Shown here one piece after another: positions 44,063 to 57,326 of a stretch of 64,000 nt of DNA (position 1 is the stretch's first letter; each line of letters starts with the position of its first letter). The notes under the pieces were generated by a model, which was not told the origin of the DNA, ran no database searches, and saw nothing but the letters and a program-made list of their open reading frames with translations. The DNA is from Phascolomyces articulosus. Taxonomy: Eukaryota > Mucoromycota > Mucoromycetes > Mucorales > Lichtheimiaceae. A program made the position numbers and the translations under genes. The stretch covers positions 124,001 to 188,000 of the forward strand of contig JAIXMP010000018.1 in the NCBI GenBank assembly GCA_025677815.1. The letters are read 5' to 3'.

Positions 44063-44923
44063 TTACTGTTTATTCTTTTTATCGTTTTTATGTACAATGA
44101 TAACTGTCATTACTACACAAATTATTATAGGTTTCTCTTTTCTATGACACTTTTCTAAGTATATGTGTGAATGAGAAACAAACCCAAAGGAATCTGAAGG
44201 TCTGATCTTATTACATGCTTCATGGATTCTTGTAGTCAACAAGGTCTCTTGTTGTAAGAATCGTTGACGCTTCATGTTACTCTTCGCAACCGACCAAAAC
44301 TGTTCTATAGGATTTAGTTCAGGAGAATATGGAGTAAGATTTGCATATCGGTATCCACGGTATTCGATATATTTCGTAATATCAGTGGAAATATGAATAT
44401 TTGCATTATCCATTAGCAGATAATGACCCCTCATCTAGGGGTATTTATCCATTTCATCTAATGTTTCCTTCAAAAAGCTAATATAGTGTGGCCTGTTACA
44501 GTCAGTGCTTAGAGATCCGGATTCCTGCCCAGTCTTTTTCTTCTTGTTAGGACAAGGTATTCTCATACTAGCTTTGATTAATCCCGAGGGAGAGATGGCA
44601 CCTAGTACTGTTGTAATTTTTGTACTAGTAACTGGCACTTTTACAATAGCAGGAGTACCACCTTTTGACCAACCTCTTGTGCGCTTCATATTTATATGGA
44701 ATGGTGATTAATCAATAAACACACAGCTAGTCAAGAAATCCATATCTGTTAGATCCCATTCACAAACACAATCGTAGCGATCGTTAACCTTTTCTGGATT
44801 ATTTATTTCAATAGAGTGAAACACTGTCTTTTTCAATGATAAGTTGCATTCTGTTGTCTTAAAATCATGAATAATGATCGGTTTAGACTTAACTGTAAAG
44901 TAAGTGAATGCTAGAGATGTCAC
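44063..44923 (-). pseudogene. IS630/Tc1-type transposase with two nonsense codons
   Basis: DDE transposase related to Tc1/mariner. In order on the minus strand: TDMDFLTSCVFID, then TAA where the family has Glu, then SPFHINMKRTRGWSKGGTPA, ending LKETLDEMDKYP, then TAG, then MRGHYLLMDNANIHISTDIT with the second Asp, and LTPYSPELNPIEQFW with the final catalytic Glu. Both stops are in frame with intact coding on either side. The N-terminal DNA-binding part is missing or eroded right of 44925. Only decay by point mutation is seen in the catalytic part, so it is a fairly young relic. Confidence 0.85.
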
Positions 44924-46730
44924 AGTACCATTATCAAATTACACGTAATATAGTAAAACCAATGTATATTATACTTTTTTTTTATAAAAAAAACACCTAA
45001 GGATAATAAATGTAAAGCGATACGAAGAAAAAAAATAATAATAAAAACGGATAACTGCTGAAGAATAATGAAATGATTTTATTTTAATTGCAAGAATATA
45101 ATAAAATAGTAATAATGAAAAAGAAAAAAAAAGCCAATAACGTTGCTTCTCATTCTTAAAAATTTTATTCTTGGTCTTCATGGCAAGTACCCAATTGACA
45201 GGTGCAAAATTTTACTTTTCAAGTAATGCCAAGTATACTCCATGGGACGATTGCTTGTGTGCAGCTGGAACAATAAAGTACATGAGTAGATTCATACATA
45301 TATAATAGGGACGCTCAAACATCTCCGCATATGACATACTATATTGTGTCTCCGGGTGGGGAGAAGCTTTCCACAAAAAAACTTCTGCCTTCTCTGAAAT
45401 TACCTCTTTGACCAAATATAAATTGTTGATTTCTTCCCATTCCATAGCTTCCTCTTCTTGAATTGTATTTTTTAAAACCATAAGTAACATATAGTCTAAT
45501 AGTGTATTAGTTCTAACATATTAGAAAAAATGTTGAATCCAATGGAAAAAATTATTAGGTACTCTTTTTTTTCCTGTTCTATTTTTTATAGCGCATGTAG
45601 TAATTCCCTTTGATTTTACCACCCCTACAAAGGTGCCCCCATACCAAAAAGCCAAAAAATTGGCTGTTCCTTCACTGGTTTATTTGATTATATCTTTTTA
45701 TTATACGATATTAATCCCTTTCATCAAACATAGCACATGAACATACCAACATATTCTTATCAACAATTCAGCCGCTTTTACGTCTCACTCTCATATTCCT
45801 CTTTTTTTAGAGTATTATTCAACAATACTGTAAAGATGATATCATTATACCATTTTCTTTGATATTCATATAAAAAAGCTATCTTCAACTTTGTTTACAG
45901 CTACCACATTTATAATCGCTGCAATAACTTTACCTAAACGCATCCATGGAAACCAAATTTTATTAGTTTTATATTACTGATTTTTTTAATAAATGTTCTC
46001 ACTGATTGAAATGTATCCTTTGCCTCTTTAGTTAGGTCTTTTATAGTACTGTGCAACTCAATGGTTGTGTATGGAGTAACAATATATCATTTAATATAAA
46101 TAGCAAATATCAAAATTTTAATATATCGATAAAATAACTCTTTTTCGTATAGTTTTCATATATCGAAACTAACGAAAAACAATGAAGGGTATAACAATCC
46201 TTTTCCCGTTTAATATTTCACTACCATCTGTTGATCTCGACCTCCTTTTTATCACTCCAGAATATTCCATTTATTCAGTTGTTTATCGCATTATCATCCT
46301 ACCCTCTCCTACTTCTACAGCATTCTATAGTTTTGATGTTGGTTTTTTGACTCTGTTGGGCGTTCGCCTTTCTCATTTTTAGACATGGTTCCACGAAGCT
46401 CGGTGCTTCTTTCCAAGAGTTCGGATGATAACTATAATATTTAGGCATTCTTCCTTATCACACAACACTGTAAATAATTTGGAAAATGTTTTGGAAATAT
46501 TGGAGAGTTTTGGAGAAAGCATTGGATTAAATATTCACCTTACGACTATTACTTATTTGTGTAATTTTTTTTTGGCAAAAGTAGGCTCCTAATCATGTTC
46601 GGTCATTCAAATGGCCATCAATCCTCCATTCATAAAAACTATGCACACAAGATTTTTTTTTTCTATTATTATTATTTTATTAAAGCATCACGCTTGACAT
46701 TAGGAGGCGTTTTTGGATAGGTTGTTTTAA
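44924..46730. other. Spacer between transposase relic and CPSF2
   Basis: AT-rich. Apart from the small frame at 45212-45490 nothing coding is evident. The last 100 bp before 46731 (TTTTTTTTTCTATTATTATT and following) form the CPSF2 leader. No TIR partner for the IS630-type relic was found here. Confidence 0.4.
45212..45490 (-). CDS. Small hypothetical frame, possibly a relic
   Basis: 92 codons with balanced composition (QEEEAMEWEEINNLYLVKEV, then AEMFERPYYICMNLLMYFIV), not just AT-driven. There is no recognisable domain, and no supporting promoter or intron. It could be a fragment of a transposon-borne or host gene. Confidence 0.25.
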   Translation of the reverse strand: MLLMVLKNTIQEEEAMEWEEINNLYLVKEVISEKAEVFLWKASPHPETQYSMSYAEMFERPYYICMNLLMYFIVPAAHKQSSHGVYLALLEK

Positions 46731-49605
46731 ATGACCAGCTATATTAAATTCACACCTCTTTCAGGTGCCAAGAACGAAGATGCATTATGTTACTTGCTCG
46801 AGATCGATGAAGTTAAAATCTTATTAGACTGTGGGTGGTCAGACAAGTTTGACATTGAAGATCTAACAACACTTAAAAAGTAAAATTTATCCTTACTACA
46901 AATCGATAATAAAAATATGAACGTGTGGCATTAATCAATTGATGAATAAATAATGGACTATAGAGTAGCAAAACAAATCGATGCCGTTTTAATATCCCAT
47001 TCTGATTTAAATCATCTGGGTGCACTTCCTTATGCACGGAGTCATTTGGGTCTAAAGTGTCCTGTTTATTCTACAGTCCCTGTAGTGAATATGGGCAAAA
47101 TGTGTATGTACGATTTACATCAATCGAAAACAAATGAAATGGAATTTGATACGTTTACCTTGGAACATGTGGACGAAGCATTTGATAAAATTACATCACT
47201 ACGTTATTCACAACCTTATGCGTTGCCTGGTAAAAAAGATTGGATTGCTTTTTCGTTGTTGCGTAGTGAATGGAGGAGATAGGATCAATATCCTTATTAA
47301 CAGTCTATATGATATTAGGAAAGTGTCAGGGAATTACAATTACAGCTTATGCAGCAGCACATACTATTGGTGGTACGATTTGGAAAATCAAACAAGATAC
47401 CGATGAAATTGTTTATGCAGTGGATTTCAACCATCGAAAAGAAAGGTTCGGCTCTTTTTTTTTGATCTTGATTCTTTAGCAATTAAAAGTGTTGACGCGT
47501 ATTATTTTTATTTACTTCATTCAGTCATCTTGACGGAACTGTATTGCATTCAAATGGAAACGTATTAGACGCATTAACACGCCCTTCATTAATGATCACT
47601 GACGCACTCAATGCATCCGTTGTACACCCACCTCGAAAAGACCGCAACGCTGCCATGTTTGATACCATGATGACTACTTTGCGAAGTGGTGGCTCCGTTT
47701 TATTACCCACTGATTCCTCTGCACGCGTGCTCGAACTTGCTTATTTACTGGATAAACATTGGTCACAAAACCAATTGACCTATCCATTGATCATGCTCAC
47801 CAATACCAGTTATCACACAGCTCATTTCGCCAAAATCATGTTAGAATGGATGGGAGATGACTTGACACAACATTTTTCACAAACGCGTGAAAACCCATTT
47901 GATTTCAAATACCTACGACTTTGTCATAAATTAGAAGATATCGATGTGTATACAGGTCCCAAAGTAGTGATTGCCAGTAACAATAGTTTGGAAACAGGCT
48001 TTGCTAGAGATTTATTTTTACGATGGATGGGGGAAGAACGACCTGTCACACATAATACCCTACTATTAACGGCCCGATCATCTCCTGGTTCATTGGCTCG
48101 ACATTTATATGATATATGGAATGAACGCACCACCACTGCTAATGACGATGGCAACAAACGTACCATTAAACCCGCCATTGATTATAATGAATCCGTGCAC
48201 ATGACTGTCTACAAACGTGTCCCCTTAGAAGGAGAAGAATTGGCAGAATTTGAAGAACGACAGCGAGAACAAGCCGAACGAGATGCTGCCCAAGCAGCCA
48301 TTATTGCACGAAGTAAATCGATTATGGAAGAAGATGAATTATCAGATGAATCGGATATGGATGAAGCAGATGATACCATGGAGGATTTATTGGGAGATCA
48401 ATTCGATTTGTATGTCAAGGATGCTGGACGATCAGGTGGTTTTTTCAAACAGGCACAAAGTTATCGTATGTTTCCTTATTTGGAACGAAGGAAGCGTATT
48501 GATGATTATGGTGAAGCTATTCAAGTCGAACATTATATGAAATCCTCTGATTTGGATCGATTACAATTGGAAAAGGAAGATGAAAATGGTGGCGAAGGGG
48601 CCAATTTTGCAAAAGAAGAGGATATGGTGATTGATGCAGTGGAACCTTTATTACCTGGGAAGGATGAAAAGCCAATGAAGTATATTACAACAGAACAAGA
48701 CGTGGAAATTCAATGTCAGTTACGTTATGTGGATTTGGAAGGTTTATCAGATGGTCGATCCATGAAGACAATTTTACCACAAATTGGACCACGAAAATTG
48801 GTAATTTTTTTTTGTTTCTGTTTGAATCGGGAGTATGGGGAATTAGGGATTGATTTAGTGAATTACTCACGAATATGTTTCATGTATAGATTGTTATCCA
48901 TGGTTCCTCAAAACCAACAGAAGAATTGGCACAAGCATGTCGTAATATGGATCATTTCACAAAAGAAATATTTACACCTTCTGTTAGTCAAGTTCTCAAT
49001 GTTAGTGCAGCAACTAATATTTACAGAGTCAGATTAACGGATGCTATGGTCAGCTCTTTACAATTCTCAAAGGTATGTGAATATGAATGGATTTAATAAA
49101 GTGTGAATAAGGAAAGGAATAGGAGCAACACTTGTTGATACATATTCAAAAAAAAAAAATAGCTCGAGGATTACGAACTTGCACGAGTATCTGGACGAAT
49201 TCACTTTCCTACAGATTCAACCACACCATCCTTGGATGTTGACACAACAGATGAACAACCCTCCAAAGCACCATCTGTATTTGTGGGTGATATTCGATTA
49301 AGTGAATTCAAAAAGGTATTACAAGGAGAAGGTATATCCGCTGAATTCAAAGGAGAAGGTGTTCTTGTGTGCAATGATTGTGTTGCTGTTCGAAAGGTAA
49401 ATTTTTTACGTTTTCTATATGAATATCACTTGTGAAAAAAATAAATAAAAATAGATAATCATTGACATGGATAAGAAAACTGATTGTCAAATCTACTGGC
49501 TTTATTCTTTAGACGGGTACTGGACAGTTATTAGTAGAAGGCATATTATCCCCTGATTATTATAAAATTCGATCCCTTTTGTATGCTCAGCATGCAATTC
49601 TGTAA
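46731..49605 (+). CDS. CFT2: Cleavage and polyadenylation specificity factor subunit 2 (CPSF100/Cft2)
   Basis: Non-catalytic metallo-beta-lactamase/beta-CASP subunit of the pre-mRNA 3'-end processing complex, partner of the CPSF73 nuclease. Exon 1 (46731-46879) encodes [20 protein letters not shown] and [14 protein letters not shown]; later exons give [19 protein letters not shown]. Here the zinc-binding HxHxDH of active enzymes is replaced by HSDLNH, as expected for this pseudo-nuclease. Further blocks are [28 protein letters not shown], the beta-CASP region ([20 protein letters not shown]) and an acidic insert ([16 protein letters not shown]). The C-terminal domain follows ([20 protein letters not shown]), to TAA at 49603-49605. 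Introns are short and GT-AG; the largest exon is about 47525-48799. Confidence 0.93.
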
Positions 49606-50032
49606 AAACAAAAGACCATTTTTATTCTGGGACACGTTTCATTTTTTTTTATTCGCTGTAGATACACATTTATTACACTGCATATGACATTCTATATGTA
49701 TAAAAAAAACAGAAAAGAAAAGTATCCTTATGCATGATAGTATAAATATGAACACATGTTATTTATGATTTTGGATATATTATTGTTTGACAGATAAATA
49801 GAAAGATTGTTATAAACGATGTTTTGTATTAAATGGTTCAAAGTGAATGAGAAATAGGAAGATAGATAAGATGGGCATCGAGTGCATTGATTTAATAAAT
49901 GAGTATGCAACAAAAATGTCAAAGCGCCAGCTGCCTTTCAATATATCACTTGAACGAGTATCCATTTTTTTTTTTTTTTTCAAAAAAAAAAAAAAAAAAA
50001 ACGTTGATCGAAAGGTTCAACATCAGAAAAAA
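49606..50032. other. Intergenic with T-run/A-run hairpin
   Basis: CPSF2 3' UTR, then AT-rich sequence. At 49964-50001 a run of about 17 T is followed, after a single C, by about 20 A, which can fold as a perfect hairpin or slip during replication. It lies about 30 bp before the next gene's start codon. Confidence 0.5.
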
Positions 50033-50720
50033 ATGCCTCGAAAAAAAACAAGCATTGAGAATAAACGGGCATTAGCAGCTGAGCGACAACGAAAGTGGCG
50101 TGCCCAATTAACACCCGAGCAACAACAAGTCATCAATGAACGTGCTCGAGTGCGCCGACAACTCGTTCGACAAGATCCCGAACGTCGCCGTATGGAGCGG
50201 GTAAAAGCATGTTGAAATGGCGCATAAAACATTATCAATGAAAGACAATTCCTAACAAAGAAAATATAGGAACGAGATCGACTTGCACACCAGAAAGCTC
50301 GTGAAGATCCAAACTATCGTGAACGTGAACGGGTAAGGAAATAACAGCCTTTTACATCCGCTTATGATTCATTGTTTTTTCATGATATTTATTCATTTTT
50401 TATATTTAGACTCGTAATAAAATAGCACACCAAGAAGCACGTAAAGATCCAGAGTATCGTGAACGTGAAAAGGTATATATGTTGTACCTATAATCTTTAG
50501 CTAAAATAAAGGCATTTTTCTTAATGGTGCTATTGGTGGAAATAGGTTCGTGATAAAATAGCGCATCGGGAAGCACGAAAGAATCCAAAATATCATGAAC
50601 TTAAAAAGGTAACATGATCTTACTATATATACAAAAACCATCTTTATTAGACGCGAGGAAATGATTAATGTTTATATATTCCAGGCAGATTCAAAGGATC
50701 ACCCAATTGAGAAGATGTGA
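50033..50720 (+). CDS. Highly basic repeat protein built from three 63-bp exons (STPR-like)
   Basis: Exons 50033-50200, 50270-50332, 50410-50472, 50546-50608 and 50685-50720 encode 130 residues. Exon 1 gives MPRKKTSIENKRALAAERQR and LTPEQQQVINERARVRRQLV. Exons 2-4 are each exactly 63 bp, phase 0 at both ends, and encode one 21-residue unit: ERDRLAHQKAREDPNYRERE(R), TRNKIAHQEARKDPEYRERE(K), VRDKIAHREARKNPKYHELK(K). Exon 5 is ADSKDHPIEKM then TGA. All introns are 69-77 bp with GT-AG ends. The charged helical repeat resembles the ~23-residue STPR DNA-binding repeats of some insect and fungal proteins, so nucleic-acid binding is a reasonable inference. The family is not otherwise recognised. Skipping any middle exon would keep the frame. 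Confidence 0.75.
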
Positions 50721-51128
50721 AAGAGTATATCCACTTGATTGGTTGCTTTATCCCGTAGACAATGGCACACCAAAGCAAGTTTTGTGGTATCTTTTTTTAT
50801 TATTATTTTTTCGATACGTTCGAATTCACTACTATCTTATACAAAAAAAAAAGGTACCATCCCATGGCTTTATAAGAAAACATATAGAGAGAAAGAAGAG
50901 AAAAAAAAAGGCTTGAAAAAAAGAAACTTTATAAATATAGCAGGATAAAGGTTTCTCCTTGTGCAGGATGGATTTCAAGGTTAATTAGTCAGGAAGAATG
51001 TTATTGTGTGTCGATTGCATATATATATATATATGTGTATATGTAAGAATATATCTATACCTTTTCGTTTTCCTGACGTTATGTTTTTTTAACATCGTGT
51101 CCCTTTCCATATCTCCTTGTAAAATCTG

Positions 51129-51159
<31 letters not shown>

Positions 51160-53064
51160 TGGCAATCCACTGAACATGTCAATATGATACTTGTACCAGT
51201 AAAAATAATTTCATATTTGCAGATAGAAGACCGATATTAATATATATTATCTCGGTCGATCTAACAATAATAAATGACTTGTATTGATGTGGATAATATG
51301 GATATTCTGTTCTTTTGAGGAATTGAACTTGTCACCATGGATTATTTTGTTATATATACGTAGTATGCACAATAAACAACAAGTAAGTGTCAATGAAGTA
51401 TAAAAATCAACTGGAACAAGGGCAAGAAAAGGAGAAGTAATGGATTTTACATATTGAAGTACATTATACATTAGAGTGTAGAAACATTTATATAGGTATA
51501 GCTGCAGGGGGAAAATGGAAAGAAAGGAGAGAAAGAGATAGAGGAGGATTGAGTTGGAGAATGGATTGATAATCATAATCATTTTATTATATTTAGCTAT
51601 CAAGTTTATATTAATGAACAGCGGATCGGATAGACGTCAAAAAAAAAAACCCCTCACTTTTTCAATTAAAAAGATGATAACCATTGTACTATTACTATTA
51701 CTATTATTATTACTACTACTATTATTACTACTTACTAAACTATTCTTAAAAGATAAATAACCATTTTGTTTTTTTTAAAAAAGTTACCATATAAAGATAT
51801 TTTCCCAGATCTGCATAAATCATCTCCTTTGAGAAAGTATCAAAAGAAATAAATCCTGGGTGCAAATGAAAACACCACCATCATTCTACAGATGTCTTAT
51901 AATGTATAATATGCAATATGGTAAGATTTTTATGCACATGTGGTATATGAACGATACATGTGCTTATAAAAACTCTTTCTTTTTTTTTAATGTTCTGTGC
52001 TGACTTTTTTTTTTATTCGATGATAAATAAATATGTACGATGTATGTGTGGTGATGTAGATATATCTTTATAGAAATGATGTTATTTTATAGCAATGCTC
52101 ATCATATTAATGTGGAAATGATTTCTTTTTATTATCTTGACCATACAACCGTACATTTTGTATACGTAATAAATATCACTTACTATTGTTCGATTAAAGT
52201 ACACTACCAAGATAAGGGAGAATTGATGGATAGGAGAGCATACAAAAAAAAAAGGAGGGGGGGATGTATAAAGACAGAAAAAAAGGGATATCGAAAAAAT
52301 AATAACACTCTATAATTGATTATAATTATCATTATTTTGGACCCTTATCTCTACTTCACCCCATTTGTGACAAGATAATATATAAGGTAAAGATTGGGGA
52401 AGAAGGAGATGAAGTGTTTTTGATGGGATAATAAATGAGTACTAATAAATAATATTAATGAAGGAGAAAATATCTATTTATTTATATTTATATGAAAATA
52501 TAAGAGGATGATGATGGTATATAATATGCCAATGATAAGCTCCATCTCTATTTTCTCCACCCGAGAATGAGTAGTTTTATTTGTCGTTCAGTTACTTGGT
52601 TATTGACGTGTATAATTAAATAATAACAACAATAAATAATAATAAACAAAAAAGGGATATTGTGGAATGGATGAACCTAACGAAAGAATGGTTCTGTTCA
52701 CAATTGGCTAAAAAAAATCATATATAATTCTTCTTTTTACTAGATGAAAATGATAAATTATATAAAATGTGTTGTTGTTTAAGGAGACCAAAGAGAATCA
52801 CTTGCTCATTACAATTATTACAATTATATAATAATAATAATAAATTATTATTATTATTATTTATACATACTAACTTATACGCACACAATAACAACCTCAT
52901 AATAATAATAAATACAGCATCATACATATACACATATACATACATATAAAAAAACCTTACTTGCCTATTTTAGTACGCCTTGCCGCATGTATTCTTTTTT
53001 TCCTCGCATCTGCAAAATATTAAACTTATGTAAAAAGGACATAATAGTATTTGACTTATTATGA

Positions 53065-53116
<52 letters not shown>

Positions 53117-53278
53117 TACTTTTTACACCCTTTTTCTTCTTCTTTTTCTTCTCGTTTCTTCTTGTTTCTTTTTTTTTTTTTAATCATACTCATAATTACA
53201 TCAACTAAAACCTGTTGTTCAATAACTTCAGTTACAATCAAATAATAATAATAATAAGAACTAAATAAAAAAAAAAAG
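50721..53278. other. Intergenic, microsatellite-rich
   Basis: Contains AT dinucleotides near 51017-51035, about ten CAT repeats at 51128-51160, ACT/ATT repeats at 51685-51735, AAT/TTA repeats at 52825-52862, and a 44-base T run at 53067-53110. No supportable gene. The last 150 bp are the leader of the RasGEF gene. Confidence 0.5.
53067..53110 (+). repeat. 44-base poly(T) tract
   Basis: Forty-four consecutive T, followed by two ACTTTTT units and a pyrimidine-rich stretch, about 170 bp upstream of the RasGEF start. The length is prone to sequencing error. It may act as a nucleosome-depleting promoter tract. Confidence 0.85.
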
Positions 53279-56200
53279 ATGATTACTCCTTTACAATCAT
53301 CATCCCCTTCGACACCGACACTTGTACCAACTCCTCCAATCTTATTATCACCATCCACACCATTGCTTCAACGGCGATTAAAGTAATATAATTTATCACC
53401 ATAAAGAAGTATATGAGAGAGAAATTATATCAGCTGACTAGATTTTTTTTTATAGACGAAGGTCCAAATCACTCGACGATATAGGGATCAAACGTAAAAG
53501 TCATCTTTGGCATTACAATGACGATTCAACACCACCTACAACACCTGTCATTTCGTTTGGTTCCAACTTATCACCTGAACCCACCACAACAACAAGAGTG
53601 TTTTTATGTAGCAATAATAATAGCGATAATAATACTAGCAGACGTCGACGTCGTCATAGCTCCAATAGTGTAGTAGAACCGAATGCTAAAGAATGCTTAC
53701 GGCTTGCCAATATTTATGGTTGGGTCACTGCCAATCATTCTTCCCATGACACACGCATAAAGTAATTTTGACAATTTTTTTCTCACACTTATCTTCCAAC
53801 CCTCAACCTTTTTATTAACTCATTGTTGTTGTTGTTGTTGTTGTTTTTTAGTCGTACATCCTTTCTGTCATTATCACAAGATGGTATTGATGAAGAGGAA
53901 GAAAAAACAATTATGACTGGTAACAATAGTAACAATAACAATAACAACCCTAATAGTCGTCATATGAGTCACGCTAGTAGTAGTAGGAGTAGTCTTTTTG
54001 CAGAAAAAGGACAACAACAACGACAGCATCAACAACAACAACAACGAGGCAAAAGACAACAATTACATACATCACGTTCATTTACTCAAGGAACAACAAA
54101 TAAACTTTCAAAGATGTTTGCACGGCGACGAAAATCCCTTCATTCCTCTACACCTGCCACAGCACCTACCACCCCCATCATTGATTTTACTCATCATCGT
54201 GATGAAGCCAAAGGCATTGTTTCTGCCATTATTGCGGCTGCCTCTTCTGAAGAATTAGGTTGGGTTGGTGTAGAAGATAAAAATCATCATGATCCTTCAC
54301 AAGATCAAGAACATCAAAAATACCAATTGGAACAAGAAGAACCCCCTCCTTCACCACCAATTGAAAATGATCCACACGTGTTTGATTTACTTGAACGTAA
54401 TTCTACTCGATTCATTACTTTTAGTAAACGTGACGAAAATCAATTAAGTTCAGCCACGGTCGAAAAACTGGTTGAAAAACTTACCAAAGAAATGGGTAAG
54501 TTTATCTTTATATTTATAAAAGATTGACATGCAACCTGTTTTTTTTTTTTTTGGTTTCTCATTGTTGTACAAATGCAACTTAACAACGATAATAACAAAT
54601 AATAATGCAACTCTCCCTTTTATATATATATATATATATATAAACTTTATTAGATTCTGAATTCTTGATGGATTTTTTCTTGACTTATCGACAATTTTTA
54701 TCACAAATTCGTTTATGTAAATTACTTATTTTAAGATTTCGATGGGCATTAATGGAAGATGCAGACGAACGGCGTCTTGTACGAATTAGGTAAAATGTCA
54801 ATTCTTTTTTTTTTTTTTTTGTTGGGATGCGTTTCCAAGTGGCGCGGTAAAATGGGTGTTGTTTTTCATGTCTATTTATATATTAACATAAATAAAAACA
54901 ATAACAATCAACAATAACGTTTTTATTATATAAACATAATCATGTAAATATAGAACATTTGTGGTCATTCGTCACTGGTTGACACATTATTGGGTACACG
55001 ATTTTGTTCCATCACGTACGCTTCGATTTATGCTTTGTACCTTTTTATCTCAACTTCGCAATCATCCCATCATTTTATCTTCACCACGCGATGCACGTAT
55101 CATTAAAAGTCTTCGTAATGTATTAAAACGTCAACGTAAATTATACAGTATCAAAGAAGATGAAAATGGATCCATTCGATCTTCGATAGATACTTATTCT
55201 TCTTCAAAAACCCATCGCATGCTATATTTTGGTACAAGTGGTAGTGCTGGTGCAGCCACTGCCACTTTTCCATCCACACGTAGTCGAGGTTCACGTAAAG
55301 ATAGTGCAATTGGTATGGCAATAGGTGGTAAAAGTGGTGGAGTATTACCCACCCCACCCAAAGACCTGAAACCATCTTCATCCACACCCACACTTTTTTC
55401 ACGATCCAAACGAGTTTCTTCAACAACAACATCCGCCCATCATGCATTATCCATTTATCATCATCATCAACAACAAAGTCAACGCCATCGTACAAGTAGT
55501 ATGAATGGATCTTCTTGGTCAGCCAAAGTGAATTTTGGTATTCGCAGCATTAAACGTTCTGTACCCAGTGTATGTCAAACAATATGGCATACAGTGCATC
55601 ATAATAATTTGACAACAGTATCATCCTCTGGATCGACATCATGTCAAGGAGCAGAATGTATTTGCCCCATAAGACGACCTGAAAGGAAACGAGCAACTTC
55701 TTTAATTCGATCAGCAAGTCGGATATTTGACCACCACCATCATTATTCAAATCGTGCACCTCGAACCTCTATTTCTACTCCTATACCTCAACATCAACAA
55801 CAAAAACAAAGACCTTTTCTCACCGTCCCTTCCTCCAGGACCACCACCACTACCACCAAAGATCCAAAACATCCCCATCCATTATGTCCACTCCACACCA
55901 TTCCCATGACACCCAATCCTTCCCAACAACATCCTTTAAGACCAAGTCATCCTCATCATAAACATACCAGCATATCCACCACCACAGAAGCATCTGACCA
56001 TAAATCATTTATTCTGAGTTATCGATCCGAAGTAATTGCACAACAATTTTATATAATTGAACAACAAATGCTTCAAAATGTCACGTGGGATGAATTGGCA
56101 GAATTAAGATGGAAGAATAATAGTAGTGCAAGGAGATCATCGACGATCGTTGTGTCAGAACAAGGCGAATTAGGAGGAGGTGGAATTGAACAATTAATTA

Positions 56201-57326
56201 ATTATTTCAATATGGTAACTTTTTTTTATTTCATCCAAATTCTTTACTTTTATGAGGGTGTACATACATTATGGGGTGATGTTTTTTTTTAAAAAAAAAG
56301 ATTTACTGATCCTTTTTCTTCCAATATAGACATGTCAATGGGTAGCTTCAGAAATTGTACAAAGTCGATCATTAGAAACACGTGTACGAGTGATTGAAAA
56401 GTATATACGTATTGCTCTGGTAAGCGTGTAACAAAATTAAAGGAGAACATGTTAGAATATAAAATGGGATGATGATCAACTCATAATCCTTTTCATACTA
56501 TTATTATTATTATAGAAATGTTATCACCACCGCAATTACAGTACATTAATGCAAATTTTATTGGGATTACAATCACCAGCTGTATCACGGTTAGAAAAAA
56601 CCTGGCAAAGGATTGATCATTATGAGTGTCAAATATTTAATGAATTAAAAGAAATGGCTAAACCTTTCCGAAATTGGAAAAATGTCAGAATGGCCATGAA
56701 TAAGGCGATCGAGAATATTGCGGAATCTTCGGCCGTCGAAAGTATCTTGACGGCCAGTCGTACCGATCCAATTACCACGACCACATTTATTAATGGTCGA
56801 ACTACTAATACAACCACCACAGCACCCTTCATGATCACTCCTGGGAGTGGTTCGAGTGGTCATCATAGTAACAATGGTGTTCCTGGTTGTATTCCATTTC
56901 TTGGGCTTTATCTTTCGGATTTGGTATTTAATGCAGAATTACCAACATTTATTGTTGGAGCATCCTCCTCAACAACAACCAAGGAAGAGGATCGAGACGA
57001 TGATAATGATGCTCAATTACGATCAAGATTATCGACTCATTTTGTTAATTATAATAAATGCAGAATTACAGGTAAAAAAAAAAAAGGACATACGAAAATG
57101 AGGGTTTATCTCCCAATGATATGACTTTATTAAATCATCTATATATATTCTTTATATCCATTCTATAATAATAGCTTCTGTTATCAAGCACGTATTAGCA
57201 TTCCAAGTGTTATCCAGAACGTATGATTTTGATTATTATCCAGAACTTTTTTCAAAGTTACAAAAATTAAATTTCCTCGACAATACTGAGATTCGTAACG
57301 CAAGTCTGTTATGCGAAGAATCTTAA
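53279..57326 (+). CDS. Ras guanine-nucleotide exchange factor (Cdc25/RasGEF family)
   Basis: Activates Ras-type GTPases by ejecting GDP. Exons 53279-53382, 53456-53761, 53852-54495, 54654-54789, 54954-56214 and three to four more reach TAA at 57324-57326. The N-terminal third is disordered (Ser/Thr/Asn/Gln runs, RRRRRHSSN). RasGEF_N domain: DSEFLMDFFLTYRQFLSQIR, then VVIRHWLTHYWVHDF. A long polar, His/Ser-rich insert follows. The catalytic CDC25 domain contains VIAQQFYIIEQQMLQNVTWD, RSLETRVRVIEKYIRIAL, YSTLMQILLGLQSPAVSRL, CIPFLGLYLSDLVF and a closing helix (LFSKLQKLNFLDNTEIRN). The catalytic helical hairpin has a polar insertion (TTTTFINGRTTNTTTT) before GCIPFLGLYL. No SH3 or kinase domain is seen. 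The Ras target is unknown. Confidence 0.88.

Noticed and set aside
46182..46382. 66-codon frame upstream of CPSF2
   Set aside because: No domain, and hydrophobic AT-driven composition; probably chance.
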